From positions 9,490 to 73,489 of the forward strand of contig CAYLZD010000022.1 in NCBI GenBank assembly GCA_964388275.1: a DNA stretch of 64,000 bases. The letters run 5' to 3'. Below, piece by piece: positions 8,875-18,067 of this stretch. The notes beneath the pieces were generated by a model. That model worked only from the letters and a program-made list of their open reading frames with translations. It did no database searches and was not told where the DNA came from. The position numbers and the translations under genes are program-made. The stretch comes from JARYLZ01 sp964388275 (GTDB lineage Bacteria; Bacteroidota; Ignavibacteria; SZUA-365). Within the stretch, counting starts at the first letter, position 1, and every line of letters begins with the position of its first letter.

Positions 8875-11454
8875 ATGAATAATCCCCATCACTCGACAAT
8901 TCGGTTAATCGCGCTGCTGGCGGCTTTCCTGTTGCAGTCAATCGCAGGGCAGGACGGCAACAAGGCAGCCGCGCAGAACACAGGCGATCACACGACTCGT
9001 ATTCGTCATGCTGCCTCTTCGAAGCTTCTCCGGCGCGATCAGCAGACCGGCGGGAATATCTGCCCCCGGAAACGCGGATTACTCCGGGACGGAATCGACG
9101 CTTACTGGAACGCGCGAATCGGCGCTCCGGGTCTCGACAACGCGAACATCTCCGCTCTCACCGTGCGTGACGGCCTGTTGTACGCCGGTGGTGATTTCAG
9201 AGCCATCGGCGGAATAAAAACTCCTTGCATAGCGGTATGGGACGGAAACGACTGGAAACCGCTCGGCACGGGCTTGCGCGGTCCGGTCACTTCAATAATT
9301 GCCGATGAAAAGGATTTATTCGCCGCGGGCGCTTTCTATTATGTGGGTCGCGGCGTCGGCCGCGGGCTCGCGAGATGGAACGGGTCGGACTGGCAGCCTC
9401 TCGGCTCGGGCCAACCGGGTGTCAACGGCAGTGTCAACGCGATGGCCCTGTTGGGCGACGAACTGTACGCCGGCGGCAGATTCAGCGAAGCCGGCGGGGT
9501 CAACGCCATGAACATCGCTGTCTGGAATAGGACAAGCGGGGTTTGGAGTTCGCCCGGCGCCGTCGCCAACACCGAAGGAACCGCCGTCGTCACGGCTGTC
9601 GCCGCCTTGGACAGCGTGCTGTTCGTGGCTGGATCCTTCAACCGGGTCGGCGGCGCGCATATCGCGAACGTGGCTGCCTGGCATCCGAAAGAGCGTGTCT
9701 GGACACCAGTGTCCGCGCCCGCCGGCCCTAATCCCGAGGGCGCCGTTTCGGCGATGACAGTCCATCAAGGACGCATTGTCATTTGCGGGGACATCTCGAT
9801 CGGCGGAACGCAAACATGCGCCGCGGAATGGGATCCGGAGGACTCGACCTGGACGGCTCTGGGTTCGACTCCGAAGGGGACGGCCTACGCCGTTTACAGC
9901 TACAGCGCGAGGCTTCTTCTGGCGCTTCCGGCGGAGACGGCGGAAACCGATGTCTGGACGCTTTGGGAATGGGATGGATCGCAATGGTATACGGTCGTTA
10001 ACCGCGCGCAGGGGGCCGTTTTCGCCGTCGCCATCGCCGACATCGCGGAGCTCGTTCTGGGCGGGGAATTTACATCCATAGAAGGGAGACCTCTGAGATA
10101 TCTCGCGCGATTAGCGGGACGCACGTGGACCGACATCGGAGGCCCTCCCAGAGGCGGCGTTTCTTCAGCCGTGAACGCCATCTCGCAGACGGCGGACGAA
10201 GTGTATTTCGGAGGCGTGTTTTCGAGCGCCGACGGATTGCCGGCACGCAACATAGCACGCTGGGATAAAAGGAACGGAAGCTGGAGCGCTCTGGGTGCCG
10301 ATACGGCCAACGGCGTTGGAGGCGAGGTGTCGTGCCTCCTTTCCTCTGACGACGATCTGTTCGTCGGAGGATTCTTTTTCAGGGCGGGGGATGTGAAGGC
10401 AGCTAATATCGCTGTACGTAACGGAAACACGGGGAAGTGGACGCCTCTGCAGACGCAGCCGCCTTACGGTCCCGACGGCGCCGTTCACGGGCTGGCTTTC
10501 GATGGTGAAACATTGTACGTGGGAGGCGCCTTTACGCATGTCGATACGCTCGAAGTGCTCGGCATCGCGGCCTGGGACAGAAGGACAGGCGTATGGCATC
10601 CCGTCGACGCGGGATTGAAGAACACGTACAGCGATGTGGTGGTGGACGCCGTCGCTTGCGCCGGCGGCAATCTGTATATCGCCGGATACTTCCAACCCTT
10701 TGCGGGAAACGGCGGATATGCGGTCGCGCGAATGAAGGACGGAGTCTGGTACATGGTGACCCCTGAGATAGAATGGGCGGTGCATACGCTTCATGCTTCG
10801 GGCGACGATCTTTACATCGGAGGTGAATTCACCTCGATAGGAGGCGTTGACGCGAGCAATATTGTCCGATGGGACGCCAAGCGCATGCTGTTCAGCGCTC
10901 TCGGCGAAGGCGTCGATGGGCCGGTGTTCTCCATCGCTTCCGACGGCGAGCGCGTGTTCGCCGGAGGGGCGTTCGCCAACGCCGGCGGCGTGCCCGCATC
11001 GAATATCGCCCGCTGGAAAGACGGCCGATGGACAGCGCCGGGAAGCGGCGCGGACGGGCCCGTCGGCGCGCTGTCGTTGTCGGACATGAATCTGTTCGCC
11101 GGCGGCGCTTTCACGCAGGCGGGCGGGAAGGAGTCGGTCAACGCGGCCGCGTGGGACGACAGCATTCTGCCTGTGGACGGAATTCCTCCGGCTCCCGGGG
11201 ACTTCATATTCAACATATCTCCAAATCCGGCCGCGGACGCGGCACGGCTGCATGTGTCAGCGCTCGCGGAGGAACACATTGCAGTTACACTGCACGACGC
11301 TCTCGGAAGGCGGCTGTCGTCCCTGTTCGATGGTCCCGTAGGTCCGGATATGCGCACGATACATGTTGATGTTTCAACACTGTCGGCCGGCGCGTACCGG
11401 ATCGCCGTTCATCGCCGTTCGCAAGTGGTGTCGCTGCCGCTGCTGGTGGATTGA
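8875..11454 (+). CDS. Secreted repeat propeller with T9SS type A sorting domain
   Basis: 859 residues. A signal peptide (LIALLAAFLLQSIAG) precedes a long region built from about 12 to 14 copies of a 55-70-residue unit with the core (F/Y)xGGxFxxxGG followed by AxW or ARW and a W-x-x-L/V strand, for example LYAGGDFRAIGG, LYAGGRFSEAGG, YIGGEFTSIGG, VFAGGAFANAGG and LFAGGAFTQAGG. Such units probably form beta-propeller blades. The last about 80 residues are a T9SS sorting domain (ISPNPAADAARLHVS, VTLHDALGRRLSSLFDG, LSAGAYRIAV), so the protein should cross the outer membrane and be attached to or released from the surface. No catalytic motif is seen; binding is the likely role. One unit (around YSARLLLALPAET) is degenerate. 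Confidence 0.9.
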   Translation: MNNPHHSTIRLIALLAAFLLQSIAGQDGNKAAAQNTGDHTTRIRHAASSKLLRRDQQTGGNICPRKRGLLRDGIDAYWNARIGAPGLDNANISALTVRDGLLYAGGDFRAIGGIKTPCIAVWDGNDWKPLGTGLRGPVTSIIADEKDLFAAGAFYYVGRGVGRGLARWNGSDWQPLGSGQPGVNGSVNAMALLGDELYAGGRFSEAGGVNAMNIAVWNRTSGVWSSPGAVANTEGTAVVTAVAALDSVLFVAGSFNRVGGAHIANVAAWHPKERVWTPVSAPAGPNPEGAVSAMTVHQGRIVICGDISIGGTQTCAAEWDPEDSTWTALGSTPKGTAYAVYSYSARLLLALPAETAETDVWTLWEWDGSQWYTVVNRAQGAVFAVAIADIAELVLGGEFTSIEGRPLRYLARLAGRTWTDIGGPPRGGVSSAVNAISQTADEVYFGGVFSSADGLPARNIARWDKRNGSWSALGADTANGVGGEVSCLLSSDDDLFVGGFFFRAGDVKAANIAVRNGNTGKWTPLQTQPPYGPDGAVHGLAFDGETLYVGGAFTHVDTLEVLGIAAWDRRTGVWHPVDAGLKNTYSDVVVDAVACAGGNLYIAGYFQPFAGNGGYAVARMKDGVWYMVTPEIEWAVHTLHASGDDLYIGGEFTSIGGVDASNIVRWDAKRMLFSALGEGVDGPVFSIASDGERVFAGGAFANAGGVPASNIARWKDGRWTAPGSGADGPVGALSLSDMNLFAGGAFTQAGGKESVNAAAWDDSILPVDGIPPAPGDFIFNISPNPAADAARLHVSALAEEHIAVTLHDALGRRLSSLFDGPVGPDMRTIHVDVSTLSAGAYRIAVHRRSQVVSLPLLVD

Positions 11455-11579
11455 ACGGCTGAACACCACTGTAACCCCCCAAGGCGCAATGACGCTGAAA
11501 GTTGTGAAAATCCCCGCCTGATTTTACGCTTCCAACGGCACGATCCCGGCCTCGGCCGGCGCTGCCCGTTCCGGCGGGT

Positions 11580-12113
11580 TCAGCCCTGAATGGGCGGAAG
11601 CGGTGGCTGCTGTTCGGCCTTTGTCAACGCAGGCTCCAGTCCGAGCAGGCGTGTGAATACCGTGAGCTGTCCGCGATGATACATTTCATGCGCGATCGCA
11701 TCGGTCAGCATCGTGAAACGGGTTCCCTTGCCGCCATCCGGTTTCGTGATGTACTGCATCATGAACAAACCGCCCGCCGATTTCAACCGTTGCACGGCAT
11801 CCTTGTACTGCTCGACCAGAAGATCGACGAGTTTTTCTTTCGTATCCGCTTTGCTGATGTTCGGCGCATAATTGTGCAGGAGCTGCGGATAAGGTGCGCG
11901 ATGAAAATTCGTGTCCTCGCGCAGGAGTTCTTCCACTGTGGCTATGGCCACTTCCAAAACGTGCTGCAGGATCTCGGCCACCGTGCGCGTTTCCAGTGTG
12001 GCGCGGAAATTCATGCGCGCTTCCGGGACGACCTGGAGTTCCTTGATCATTCCTTTGCGGACTTCGTACCAGTAGTCCAGGACTTCATCGAGAAGGGAGG
12101 ATGGTGAGCTCAT
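11580..12113 (-). CDS. DinB-fold (DfsB/YfiT-like) protein
   Basis: A 177-residue four-helix-bundle protein of the DinB superfamily. The three metal-ligand histidines fit EILQHVLEVA in the second helix and AIAHEMYHRGQLTVF (HxxxH) in the last helix. Members include thiol-dependent S-transferases and many uncharacterised, often stress-related, proteins. It is a stand-alone gene, with its own gap on both sides. Confidence 0.85.
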   Translation of the reverse strand: MSSPSSLLDEVLDYWYEVRKGMIKELQVVPEARMNFRATLETRTVAEILQHVLEVAIATVEELLREDTNFHRAPYPQLLHNYAPNISKADTKEKLVDLLVEQYKDAVQRLKSAGGLFMMQYITKPDGGKGTRFTMLTDAIAHEMYHRGQLTVFTRLLGLEPALTKAEQQPPLPPIQG

Positions 12114-12248
12114 GGCTGTATTCCGGTGTATGGATTTGGGTGACTGATTTATTCAACCCTTCTTCAACTTACGAAATGCTCCGCTTAATTGCACCGCGGA
12201 ATCCGGGTCCCTGCGCGACCGAAATCCGCGCCATCGGAATACTGCGAG

Positions 12249-13259
12249 TCAGGAGGTCCGCAGCAGGTGACGGATTTTCTCGACCTCCGCGGGATTCGAC
12301 ATCAAGGCGCATTCCCATGCGCGCTCGATGTTGTTTTCACTCAGGAACGCCTTCGTCGTGATTTGCAGCCTGTGGGAAATTTCCTCAACCGGCGCATCCG
12401 ACAGTATTAGTCCGAACACGATGAAAAGGGCGTTGCGCGCATTTTCGGTTGCAATCTCAACTTCGAAAATGTCGGGGCCGTCCTGGCCGGGTCTCATTCG
12501 CAATAGGTCGCGCAGCCATTTATCCCGTACCGTGTCGGCTTCGGGCAGGGAGGCCGCTCCCGCAAGTATGCCCAGGTCATTCCCGGTAAGCAGTGGGCTC
12601 AGACGGACGTGATCGGGCAATGCGTCGAAGCCGATTCCAGCATGGCGCGGCTTCTGAAGGCGGAAGAGGGCGTCGCCCGAGGCGCGGCAGTACCAGTCCT
12701 GCCCCAGACGGGCCACCAGATCCATGCGCCGCGGATCGATGGCATCGTTCTCGAAGGCGGATTCCCTGATATGAAACATCAGGATCTCGCCGATAAGTAT
12801 ATTTCCGCCTCCGGGCGAGATGCCGAGATCCAGGCGCTGCAGCAGGCGGCATTCCATCAGGAACGGAGACTCGGCAACTCCGGGAGGAGCAACGCACCGG
12901 GATAAGAGAGGTGTAAAGCCGGCCTTATCGAATTCGTTCACACCGCTGTCGTAGTCCGAGGACGCGAGGCTCGCTTGTTGCGCCATCGCATATGACACTG
13001 CGCTGACCGTGAACTCCTTCGTCTGCACAATGTTCAGGAAAGTGTGTTTGGGCGTTGCATCGGTTCCCCGGTATGCCGGAGAAACCGCAATTATCGGAGG
13101 ATTGGCTCCGAAAGCGTTGTAATAGCTGAAAGGCGCCAGGTTGCATCGGCCTTCGGCGTCCATGCTCGAAACCAGCGCAATGGGTCTGGGCGCCACTCCG
13201 CTCAAGAGCAGGCGATGCACGAATTGGACGGGGTGGTTTTTTGGATCGATATGACGCAT
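12249..13259 (-). CDS. Flavin reductase / flavoredoxin family protein
   Basis: 336 residues. The N-terminal 200 form an FMN-binding split barrel of the flavin-reductase-like type (PRPIALVSSMDAEGRCNLAPFSYYNAFGANPPIIAVSP, NEFTVS-like IVQTKEFTVSAV, DSGVNEFDKAGFTP). A C-terminal extension of about 130 residues (GFDALPDHVRLSPLLTGNDLGILAG onward) is mostly helical and occurs in a subset of this family. It starts 13 bases after the FAH-family gene and is likely co-transcribed with it; the pairing suggests aromatic-ring catabolism, but no dioxygenase is present. Confidence 0.85.
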   Translation of the reverse strand: MRHIDPKNHPVQFVHRLLLSGVAPRPIALVSSMDAEGRCNLAPFSYYNAFGANPPIIAVSPAYRGTDATPKHTFLNIVQTKEFTVSAVSYAMAQQASLASSDYDSGVNEFDKAGFTPLLSRCVAPPGVAESPFLMECRLLQRLDLGISPGGGNILIGEILMFHIRESAFENDAIDPRRMDLVARLGQDWYCRASGDALFRLQKPRHAGIGFDALPDHVRLSPLLTGNDLGILAGAASLPEADTVRDKWLRDLLRMRPGQDGPDIFEVEIATENARNALFIVFGLILSDAPVEEISHRLQITTKAFLSENNIERAWECALMSNPAEVEKIRHLLRTS

Positions 13260-13272
13260 GGCAGGCCTCGAC

Positions 13273-14274
13273 TCAGTCTTCGAGTTCCAAACGGTTCTCG
13301 AGTTCTCCCAGCAGCTCGATGGAGCAGGTCACCGTGTCTCCCGGTTTCAGCCACCATGCCGGGTCATGGATTTTTGATCCGTTCAGTTCGAGGAAGCACC
13401 CTGTTCCGACTGTTCCAGAGCCGATGACGTCGCCCGGATACAGGGTAACGCCGTATGAAGCGCGTTCGATAATGCGGGCGAAGGTCCAGGTCATGTCTTT
13501 CAGATTCCCGCGACTGACCTCGATGCCGTTCACGCAGGTCGTCATCACGAGATCATAACGCTCTCCGTCAGGGCCTGCGATGCGCCTTTCGGCGAGCTCG
13601 TCCCGTGTCACCAGCCAGGGTCCGAGCGAGGTGGCGAAATCCTTTCCCTTAGCAGGACCCAAGCTCAATTTCATTTCTTCCATCTGAAGTGCCCTGGCGC
13701 TCCAGTCGTTCATCACCATGTAACCGGCGATGTAATCGTCGGCCTCGGCCGCCGGTATGTTACGGCCCTGCCGGCCGATCACGATCGCGGCTTCGAGTTC
13801 AAAATCAAGCTTCTCGCAGTGCAGCGGACGCACGGCGACAGGCCCGGGGCCGGTGACCGCCTGGTGGTTCGTGAAATAGAATACCGGAAACAGATCGAAT
13901 TCCTCGATCATCGGGACTCCCCGATTGCGCCTTGCTGCTTCCACATGCTGACGGAAGGCGTAACCGTCGCGCATCGACGTGGGGCGAGGCACCGGCGCGA
14001 GCAGTTCGACGTCCTGTAGCGGATGGGCGATGGGAGTATCCCTGAACACGGCCTTCGACCCCGTCTTTCTGAACCAAGCCTCCACGCGCCGGGCCGTTTC
14101 CGTTCCTTCATCGCCGGACCGAAGCAGGGAAACGACGTCGGCGGGCAACAGGTCCTCGCCGGTCTTTTCGTCCAGCCTCCGCATGGTGTGAGCCGCCTGC
14201 AGGTCCATCGCGCAGCCGTCGACGATGGCTCCGGCCCTTTCCAGTCCGTTGTGTTTGAATGTGATCAGTTTCAT
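13273..14274 (-). CDS. Fumarylacetoacetate hydrolase family protein
   Basis: 333 residues of the FAH superfamily, which cleaves or isomerises C-C bonds in beta-diketo acids using Mg2+ or Ca2+. The metal-binding acidic residues are visible in KLDFELEAAIVIGRQG and YMVMNDWSARALQMEEMK, with GSGTVGTGCFLELNG near the end. Length and layout match the bacterial fumarylacetoacetase/acylpyruvase group of homogentisate (tyrosine) degradation, but substrate assignment within FAH proteins is unreliable. It lies between the truncated metH and a flavin reductase on the same strand. Confidence 0.87.
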   Translation of the reverse strand: MKLITFKHNGLERAGAIVDGCAMDLQAAHTMRRLDEKTGEDLLPADVVSLLRSGDEGTETARRVEAWFRKTGSKAVFRDTPIAHPLQDVELLAPVPRPTSMRDGYAFRQHVEAARRNRGVPMIEEFDLFPVFYFTNHQAVTGPGPVAVRPLHCEKLDFELEAAIVIGRQGRNIPAAEADDYIAGYMVMNDWSARALQMEEMKLSLGPAKGKDFATSLGPWLVTRDELAERRIAGPDGERYDLVMTTCVNGIEVSRGNLKDMTWTFARIIERASYGVTLYPGDVIGSGTVGTGCFLELNGSKIHDPAWWLKPGDTVTCSIELLGELENRLELED

Positions 14275-14323
14275 AGTGTTTTCAGCGGCATGTGTAGAAA
14301 GCGCCCTCGTCAGTCCTCAAAAG

Positions 14324-16141
14324 TCATTCCCATTTTCTTTCATCCGATATCAATTCAACGGCCAATTTACGCCCGGCGTCATCGATCTTGTACAGAGGCA
14401 TTATTCTTCCGGCGTGCACAATGGCCATGTCGAGGCCGGCTTCGACCGCGTGATGGAGAAAAACGGAATTCAGAGCTTGCCTTGCTCGAGGCGCCAGTCC
14501 GAACGACACGTTGGAGACGCCGAGACTGGTGAAGCAGCGCGGCAGCTCCCGCTTTATCAGTCTGATGGCATCGAGAGTTTCGACGGCCGAGCGCCGGTAC
14601 TCCTCGTCGCCGCTGCCGAGCGTGAAAGTGAGCGGATCGAAGATCAGGTCTTCATCCCTCATGCCGAATTTCCGGACGGCAAGATCCCTGATGCGCCGCG
14701 CTATCGCAAGTTTTCCGGCCGCCGTGCGGGCCATTCCGCTCTCGTCGATGGTGAGCGCGATTACCGCCGCGCCGAAATCGCGGCAAAGTCTCAGCACTAT
14801 GCCCGCCCGGTCTTCGCCCGACTCCAGGTTGATAGAATTGACGATTGCCCTGCCGGCGATGCGCTTCAGTGCGGCTTCTATCACGGGTGCTTCCGTGGAA
14901 TCGATCATCAGGGGCGCCGTCGCCTGCGTGTTCAGCCGTCGCACCGTTTCGATCATGTCGCGGGTCTCGTTGCGGCCGACGTAAGCGACGCATATGTCCA
15001 GAATATGCGCTCCCTCTCGCTCCTGCTCCTTGGCAAGCGCGGCGATGCCGTCGTAATCCCCGGCCAGGAGCAGAGCCCTGAATTTTTTCGAGCCGTTGGC
15101 GTTGCAGCGTTCACCGACGAGAAGAGGCGGCAGATCCATGCGCAGAGGCGTCGCGGTGTACGTGGACGCTGCCGAGGGGACCGCGACAGGCCTCCGCTCC
15201 GCGGGCGGAACCCTTCCCGCAATGCCGGCCAGGCGGGCGATGTGTTCCGGAGTGGTTCCACAGCAGCCCCCGATGAGCCGCACTCCGTACTCGGAGACGA
15301 AGCGGGACATCCATTCCTCCATTTCATCGGGTGTCAGCCGATAGCAGGAACGGCCGCCGATATTTTCCGGTATGCCGGCGTTCGGCATCGCGAAGACGTG
15401 GCCTCGAAATGCTCCGCAGAGCGCCCGGAGGTTTTCTTCCATTTCTATGGGTCCCGTGGCGCAATTCATACCCAGGACGTCCACTATATCGTACGGATCC
15501 ATCGCGGCGACGGCAGCGCCGATATCCGTTCCCATGAGCATGGAACCCGTGGCTTCAATGGTAACGGACACTATCACCGGCAGTCTCTGGCCGATTGCCT
15601 CGAAGCAACGACGAGCCGCGGCCAGGGCGGCTTTGGTCTGGAGAAGATCCTGGCAGGTCTCGATGCACAGGATGTCGACGCCTCCCTCGATGAGGCCGGC
15701 CATCTGTTCCTGATACGCGTCGCGCAAATCATCGAAATCGATGTGCCCGAGAGACGGCAGTTTTGTCGTCGGCCCTACGGATCCTGCAACGAAGCGAGGC
15801 TTGTCGGCAGTCGACCAATCCTCGGCCATGCGGCGGGCGATTCGCGCCGCCGCCGCGTTTATTTCCCGCGAGAGGTCCGCGATTCCGTATTCCTCCAGCA
15901 CGACGGATGTTGCGCCGAAAGTGTTCGTTTCTATCACATCCGCGCCGGCTTCGAGAAAACCCCGGTGTACGGACTCCACCGCCTCCGGCCTCGAGATTAC
16001 GAGATGCTCGTTGCACCCCTCGAGATCGGCGCCGCCGAAATCCACGGCGCTCAAACCCAGCGCCTGCAAGCTGGTGCCCGTGGCGCCGTCGAATACGAGC
16101 ACCCGCCGGTTCAGCTCTTCAATGAAATGAGGATATTCCAT
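14324..16141 (-). CDS. metH: MetH-like protein with homocysteine and folate domains only
   Basis: 605 residues. Residues 1-310 are the homocysteine S-methyltransferase barrel with the zinc cysteines in MNCATGP (Cys227) and GGCCGTTPEH (Cys293, Cys294). Residues about 338-605 are the pterin-binding barrel (LVGERCNANGSKKF, GAHILDICVAYVGR, PLMIDSTE, LGVSNVSFG). A complete cobalamin-dependent methionine synthase continues with a cap, a B12 domain and a reactivation domain. Here the frame stops at DERKWE, exactly where the cap should begin, and the next gene starts 50 bases later, so the cobalamin part is absent. It may be a split enzyme whose B12 subunit is elsewhere, or a decayed gene. A TATAAT at 16173-16168 may be its -10 element, though no -35 is clear. 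Confidence 0.88.
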   Translation of the reverse strand: MEYPHFIEELNRRVLVFDGATGTSLQALGLSAVDFGGADLEGCNEHLVISRPEAVESVHRGFLEAGADVIETNTFGATSVVLEEYGIADLSREINAAAARIARRMAEDWSTADKPRFVAGSVGPTTKLPSLGHIDFDDLRDAYQEQMAGLIEGGVDILCIETCQDLLQTKAALAAARRCFEAIGQRLPVIVSVTIEATGSMLMGTDIGAAVAAMDPYDIVDVLGMNCATGPIEMEENLRALCGAFRGHVFAMPNAGIPENIGGRSCYRLTPDEMEEWMSRFVSEYGVRLIGGCCGTTPEHIARLAGIAGRVPPAERRPVAVPSAASTYTATPLRMDLPPLLVGERCNANGSKKFRALLLAGDYDGIAALAKEQEREGAHILDICVAYVGRNETRDMIETVRRLNTQATAPLMIDSTEAPVIEAALKRIAGRAIVNSINLESGEDRAGIVLRLCRDFGAAVIALTIDESGMARTAAGKLAIARRIRDLAVRKFGMRDEDLIFDPLTFTLGSGDEEYRRSAVETLDAIRLIKRELPRCFTSLGVSNVSFGLAPRARQALNSVFLHHAVEAGLDMAIVHAGRIMPLYKIDDAGRKLAVELISDERKWE

Positions 16142-16302
16142 GGGATAATTCCATCAGCCGATGCAATATTATAAAATTCGGCGAAAGTTAATGATGCCGC
16201 CGGCGAAGGCGATGCCGTCCGAGGCAAGAGGGACATCGGGCGTCCGCCGTTCCGGGAGAACAGTCGAACAGCGGATTCTTCGGAGCCGGGCATCCCGAGC
16301 GG

Positions 16303-16333
16303 TTGAATCTCTCGTTCGCGCCTGCTATGTTTC
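16303..16333 (+). promoter_or_regulatory. Promoter of the thioredoxin-like gene
   Basis: TTGAAT (16303-16308), 17 bases, TATGTTTC (16326-16333), one base off the TAnnTTTG form. The start point would be near 16340, about 34 bases before the ATG. Confidence 0.55.
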
Positions 16334-16373
16334 ATGCCCAGTAAGCGTTCAGTCAACACAGCAAGCGATCATT

Positions 16374-16922
16374 ATGGCTCTAACTTATTCCAAAGGCATG
16401 CCTTCAGGCTCTCCGATCCCGGATTTCTCGCTGCCCGGCGTCGACGGCCGGACATACTCCCCGTCTTCCTTTTCCGACGCGGAAGTGCTTGTGATAGTAT
16501 TCAGCTGCAACCATTGCCCTTACGCCATTGCAAGCGAGGACCGGCTGATCGAACTCCGGAACCGCCATGCTCCGCGCGTGCAATTCGCGCTGATCAATTC
16601 GAACGACGCTGAAAGATATCCGGAAGACGGATTCAATGAGATGACCGTCAGGGCGAGGGAAAAGAAATATCCGTTCCCGTATCTGAGGGACGAATCGCAG
16701 GAGACGGCGCGCGCTTTCGACGCCGTCTGCACGCCCGACATATTCGTCTTCGACAAGAGCAGGCGGCTTCGATACAACGGCCGCATCGACGACAACTGGC
16801 AGTCGCCGGAAAAAGTCTCGCGGCGCGATCTTGAAACCGTCCTGGAAGATCTGCTCGCCGGTCGCGAGATCTCCATCGAGGCCATTCCCTCGATGGGTTG
16901 CAGTATCAAATGGAAGGCGTAG
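16374..16922 (+). CDS. Thioredoxin-fold (AhpC/TSA-like) redoxin
   Basis: 182 residues. The start MALTYSKGMPSGSPIPDFSLPG is the normal start of this redoxin subfamily; the frame extends upstream to 16161 only by reading through the promoter. The active site segment is FSCNHCPYA, a CxxC (CNHC), followed by DRLIELRNRHA, NSNDAERYPEDGF, and the cis-Pro strand CTPDIFVFD. It resembles the peroxiredoxin-like family common next to redox genes in Bacteroidota and Planctomycetes. Reductase or peroxidase activity is likely, with the partner unknown. It is divergent from metH. Confidence 0.88.
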   Translation: MALTYSKGMPSGSPIPDFSLPGVDGRTYSPSSFSDAEVLVIVFSCNHCPYAIASEDRLIELRNRHAPRVQFALINSNDAERYPEDGFNEMTVRAREKKYPFPYLRDESQETARAFDAVCTPDIFVFDKSRRLRYNGRIDDNWQSPEKVSRRDLETVLEDLLAGREISIEAIPSMGCSIKWKA

Positions 16923-16969
16923 CGGATGCTCGCCGCCGCCGCATGTGCCGACGCTGAAGCGAGGATCGC

Positions 16970-18067
16970 TTAAAATCTGTTTGTAAGAATCGAGGCTATG
17001 CGTTCGGCGGCGCGTCCGTCCCAGAGAGGCGGTATGACGCCCGGTTTCGCTGCGCCGCCGAGCGCCTCGCGCGCCCGCGCGACGATGAGGTCCACGTCCA
17101 GACCGCAGAGTCGATTTGTGCCGATTTCGACGGTCACCGGGCGTTCGGTGTTCTCGCGCAGCGTGAGGCAGGGCACCTGCAGGTAAGTCGTCTCTTCTTG
17201 AATGCCGCCCGAGTCCGTGAGCACAAGCGCCGAGCCGTCCATCAGCGAGAGGAAATCGAGATAACCGATCGGCTCGCACAGATGCAGATGGCCGAGCGAG
17301 CGGAACTCGGCGCCCAGTCCGCATTCTTCCATCCGGCGCATCGTGCGCGGATGCACCGGGAACACGATTCTCGTGTCGTCGCGCAGAGCGGAGAACACGG
17401 ATAGAATCCGGCGCAGGTTCTGCTCGGAGTCCACGTTGGACGGCCGGTGGAGAGTCACCAGAGCATATCCGCGCGGCGAGAGGCCGAAGTCGTTCAGGAT
17501 GCCGCTCGCTTTTGCCTTGTTCCTGTATCTTACCAGCGAATCGATCATGACATGGCCGACGAAATGGACCTTGTCCGGCGGGATTCCCTCACGCGAGAGG
17601 TTGACCATACCAGCCTGTTCCGTGACGAACAGGTGGTCGGAGAGGTTGTCGGTCACGATGCGGTTGATTTCTTCAGGCATGGACCGGTCGAAACTCCTGA
17701 GACCCGCCTCCACGTGAGCGACGGGTATGCCGAGTTTCGCAGCCGTGAGCGCGCAGGCGAGAGTTGAATTGACATCGCCGACTACGATGACGAGATCCGG
17801 CTTCAATTCAGCCAGGGCCGTCTCGAAGGCGAGCATGACCTTGGCGGTCTGCTCGGCATGGGTGCCGGAACCCACTCCGAGATAAATATCGGGAGGCGGG
17901 AGTTCGAGATCCTCGAAGAACACCTTGGACATTTTTTCGTCGTAATGCTGGCCGGTGTGCAGTATCAGATTTCGCACGTCGCCGCCGTACGCGCTGAAAG
18001 CCCGATGCAGAGGGGCCGCTTTCATGAAATTCGGCCTGGCCCCGACCACCGAAACGAAAGTACGCAC
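16970..18067 (-). CDS. wecB: UDP-N-acetylglucosamine 2-epimerase (non-hydrolysing)
   Basis: 365 residues, normal length. Hallmarks: GARPNFMKAAPLHRAF at the N-terminus, HTGQHYDEKMSKVFFEDL, HVEAGLRSFDRSMPEEINR, and the UDP-binding DSGGIQEETTYLQVPCLTLR with ENTERPVTVE. It interconverts UDP-GlcNAc and UDP-ManNAc (or a related 2-epimer) for surface polysaccharide. It begins next to the stop of the upstream dehydrogenase gene with no gap, as the last gene of the rfbB operon. Confidence 0.95.
   Translation of the reverse strand: MRTFVSVVGARPNFMKAAPLHRAFSAYGGDVRNLILHTGQHYDEKMSKVFFEDLELPPPDIYLGVGSGTHAEQTAKVMLAFETALAELKPDLVIVVGDVNSTLACALTAAKLGIPVAHVEAGLRSFDRSMPEEINRIVTDNLSDHLFVTEQAGMVNLSREGIPPDKVHFVGHVMIDSLVRYRNKAKASGILNDFGLSPRGYALVTLHRPSNVDSEQNLRRILSVFSALRDDTRIVFPVHPRTMRRMEECGLGAEFRSLGHLHLCEPIGYLDFLSLMDGSALVLTDSGGIQEETTYLQVPCLTLRENTERPVTVEIGTNRLCGLDVDLIVARAREALGGAAKPGVIPPLWDGRAAERIASILTNRF

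Noticed and set aside
14225..16174. Long plus-strand frame opposite metH
   Set aside because: The minus strand encodes clear MetH domains with all zinc cysteines; the opposite frame has no domain.
16142..16373. Possible SAM or cobalamin riboswitch between metH and the redoxin gene
   Set aside because: No conserved riboswitch boxes (for example the B12 box) were found, and the metH leader is short.
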